The notes under the pieces were generated by a model. That model was not told the DNA's origin, searched no databases, and saw only the letters and a list, made by a program, of their open reading frames with translations. 64,000 nucleotides of DNA from Caprimulgus europaeus (Eukaryota > Chordata > Aves > Caprimulgiformes > Caprimulgidae), in NCBI GenBank assembly GCA_907165065.1, contig OU015532.1:33560339-33624338 (forward strand), written 5' to 3'. Positions 61,779 through 64,000 of the stretch are shown piece after piece. Positions within the stretch are counted from its first letter, which is position 1; every line of letters begins with the position of its first letter. Made by a program: the position numbers and the translations under genes.

Positions 61779-64000
61779 TAATCTAATTCTAATTGTCTAC
61801 AATAATCTGTATCAGACACCATACACACAGAGAAGACAAAAAATTCAACATATGCTAAAATTCAAAGGCCAATGGTGCAGGCAATGGACAGTCTAGAACC
61901 ACAAGCCCATTTCTCAGACAGTACTGTAAAAAGTTATTTAATTGGTGGTGCATTTCAATAACTGGCTTAATGAAGTGTCCCTCAAGTTAAGTATGTATAT
62001 CACGTGCCTGAAAAACAAGATACTACCTTAAGATGTGGCACTTCAAGAACATAATGTTTCATATGAGATGGGATGTTTTTCCTTCGAAAATTTAAAAAAA
62101 AAATAAAAGTTTCAAATTCCCTGGGTGACAGATGTTTTAAAATTAGGCAGGGATGCATTCACTTCTATGAATGCAACAGGGGGTATTACCTTTTCAGTCA
62201 TTATTACATCCTTGGAAACTGAGTAATGATGTTTACTCTCAGAAAAAAAGATGTATTTGGAGGTCAAAAGGACTTCTAGGAAATGACCCAGGCAAAACAC
62301 TTCAGTCAACAGTGGACTTCTCCAAGCACTTCCTCGAAACCTCTGAACGGCGGTAGCATACAAACATACTCTTAAATGCTTTGCTGAACAGCATAGACCT
62401 ATGCTGCATTTTTAAATTGTAATCAAGCACATTAAATTAAAACTCAAATCCTAAAAGGTGAATTGTTCTCAGAAGCAAATGATGTCCCTGCAATCACTAA
62501 ACAGATAAAACACAATAAATAAAGCCTGCAACTACAAGTCACTTAGCAACAAATGACTCTGAAGTTCTTAAAGTGCTGAAGTTCTCAGAATTTTAGGGAC
62601 ACTTCACAGAAATGAGACCTGAGCAGTACAAAAGTTTAAAGTACCAGCAGTTTGTAAAGGAACCAGTATTCAGGGAAAGAGTGAAATCACTAATTCAGAG
62701 TTAATAAATATCTTTATACTTGATTTACTTTTAAAAGAGCAGATTCACAGATGTTTCAGACAGGCTGATGCTTGGATTCTTCTATAGCAGTATATTTATG
62801 CCTACATTGTGTGTTTTCAGCATTTTTTTTTACTATATTGGACTTCATGTCATCAAACAGTAGATGATTTGTTCTCACTTTTCTGTTAGCTTCCCACAGT
62901 CGCTTTTTCAAATGTTCTACCCAGAAAGAGTACTTCTTCCAATTGTCTCTCAAAAAAGACTTTATTTTGCTGCAATACTTCCTTCCTGCTATTCTTAAAA
63001 CTCATCCTCACAGTGTTGCATCCGTCCTCTACCTTCCTACCTCAAGATTCTCAACTGAACTAATTGCTGGTTTTACTTTGTTTTTACTTTCAATGCCACA
63101 TGGCTATCTGATGTAATTTCTTTCCTTGCTCTCCATCTCTTGTTCTTCTGTGCTTGTATAATCACAGAAAACCACATAATAACATAACGAGTTGTGATTT
63201 GGTATTCCCCTGTAGGTCAAATTTAGGTTTTCCTAAGCCAGGATCCACATTTGTAACAACTTTTAGAATCTGGTGCTCTGATGTGTTCAACTATAAGATA
63301 ATTCTCTCAGAAAGATTAGTCTTTTACACATTCATTTAACTAGAGGCTATAGTTGCTTTTAACAGAGCTCTGAAATCTTTATACAGTTCATTTAAAATAA
63401 AGATCTTCCCCTATAAGAGGTGCTTGGAGTAGGATGCTGTTGTCTGTCTTAGTATATGAAAAAAGAGTTGGATTTACACAAAATTATCAGAAAGATATGA
63501 CTCGTAAAAATATTTTGAAAACTAGCAATATCAGATGTTAAATAGAAACTAATATCCAGTGTCCTGTAACAAATTAAGGAACCCAGGATACTCTTCTTTT
63601 TTATATTTTTTAAAATCTCTGTTAGTGCTTTATTTCATGCAAAATATCTTTTTGAGAGAATAACTTGTTTCTCTGTATTAAATAAAGACAGTAATCTGGA
63701 AAAAATAGTGTAAACATGCTAAAACTTATATCTACTGATCTCCCATTTAATTCTAGGTACATGAAAAACAATGGATAGTTCTAATACAGCACCTGATTGA
63801 TATTTCCAGGGTGTGAAAACCTCCACCATGAGATTAGGGTGATATTGCATATTCAAACACATACAACGATATATTTGTCATTGCTATTGACCTTTATCTC
63901 TCCAGTTTCCTGACAACCTTCTACAGTTATTGACATTACAAATACCAGCGACAACGTGCAGGGCAAAGTATAACCTTTCATTTACCTTCATGTCCCTCAA
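61779..64000. other. AT-rich unique sequence, no gene seen
   Basis: No supported gene or repeat family to the end of the window. Open frames are below 85 codons and lack motifs. Confidence 0.55.

Noticed and set aside
61555..61896. 113-codon frame rich in Glu, Lys, Arg and Gly
   Set aside because: A direct translation of the polypurine tract; low complexity only.
1..64000. tRNA, rRNA, CRISPR arrays or telomere repeats
   Set aside because: No cloverleaf with A and B boxes, no rRNA blocks, no regularly spaced identical repeats with unique spacers, and no TTAGGG arrays were seen. The ATTCT array is a simple microsatellite.

Overview
The window looks like gene-poor, AT-rich vertebrate nuclear DNA, most probably from a bird (perhaps a songbird). 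The main evidence is the repeat content. There are four recognisable pieces of CR1-type LINE (the dominant bird LINE) plus one bare CR1 tail. There are also three long terminal repeats of avian endogenous-retrovirus type, each standing alone. One CR1 tail has grown into a long perfect ATTCT array. I see no bacterial-type operons and no rRNA, tRNA or CRISPR. No multi-exon gene can be supported. Nearly all open frames of 60-150 codons are the number expected by chance in AT-rich DNA, or lie inside repeats. The window is best read as intergenic or deep-intronic sequence.

Layout. 1-4,700: unique AT-rich DNA with one degraded ancient retroposon tail near 3.5 kb. 4,704-6,455: the best CR1 copy, on the minus strand, carrying a broken reverse-transcriptase frame. 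6.5-11.5 kb: unique DNA. 11,566-12,576: a solo LTR, plus strand. 12.6-18.0 kb: unique DNA ending in a striking compound inverted repeat with octamer and CCAAT motifs (17,889-17,976). 18,030-19,113: a second LTR of the same broad type, minus strand, with a roughly 45-51 bp internal tandem repeat. 19.1-32.7 kb: unique DNA with two ancient MIR/L2-like fragments, two short local duplications and a CR1 tail. 32.8-33.44 kb: truncated CR1, plus strand. 36,245-36,899: a third solo LTR of a different family. 40.76-41.73 kb: older CR1, minus strand. 45,415-45,668: CR1 tail plus (ATTCT)n. 46.9-47.1 kb: a decayed array with a 46 bp period. 47-64 kb: unique DNA with a possible conserved element or exon at 54.3-54.63 kb, TA/TG microsatellites and a purine-rich tract at 61.7 kb.

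No functional gene set can be described. The identifiable coding sequence is transposon-derived and inactivated: the main CR1 copy carries two nonsense codons and two frameshifts. The most interesting non-repeat signals are the 17.9 kb palindrome, the 46 bp array and the 54.3 kb open segment. No convincing new biological system was found.
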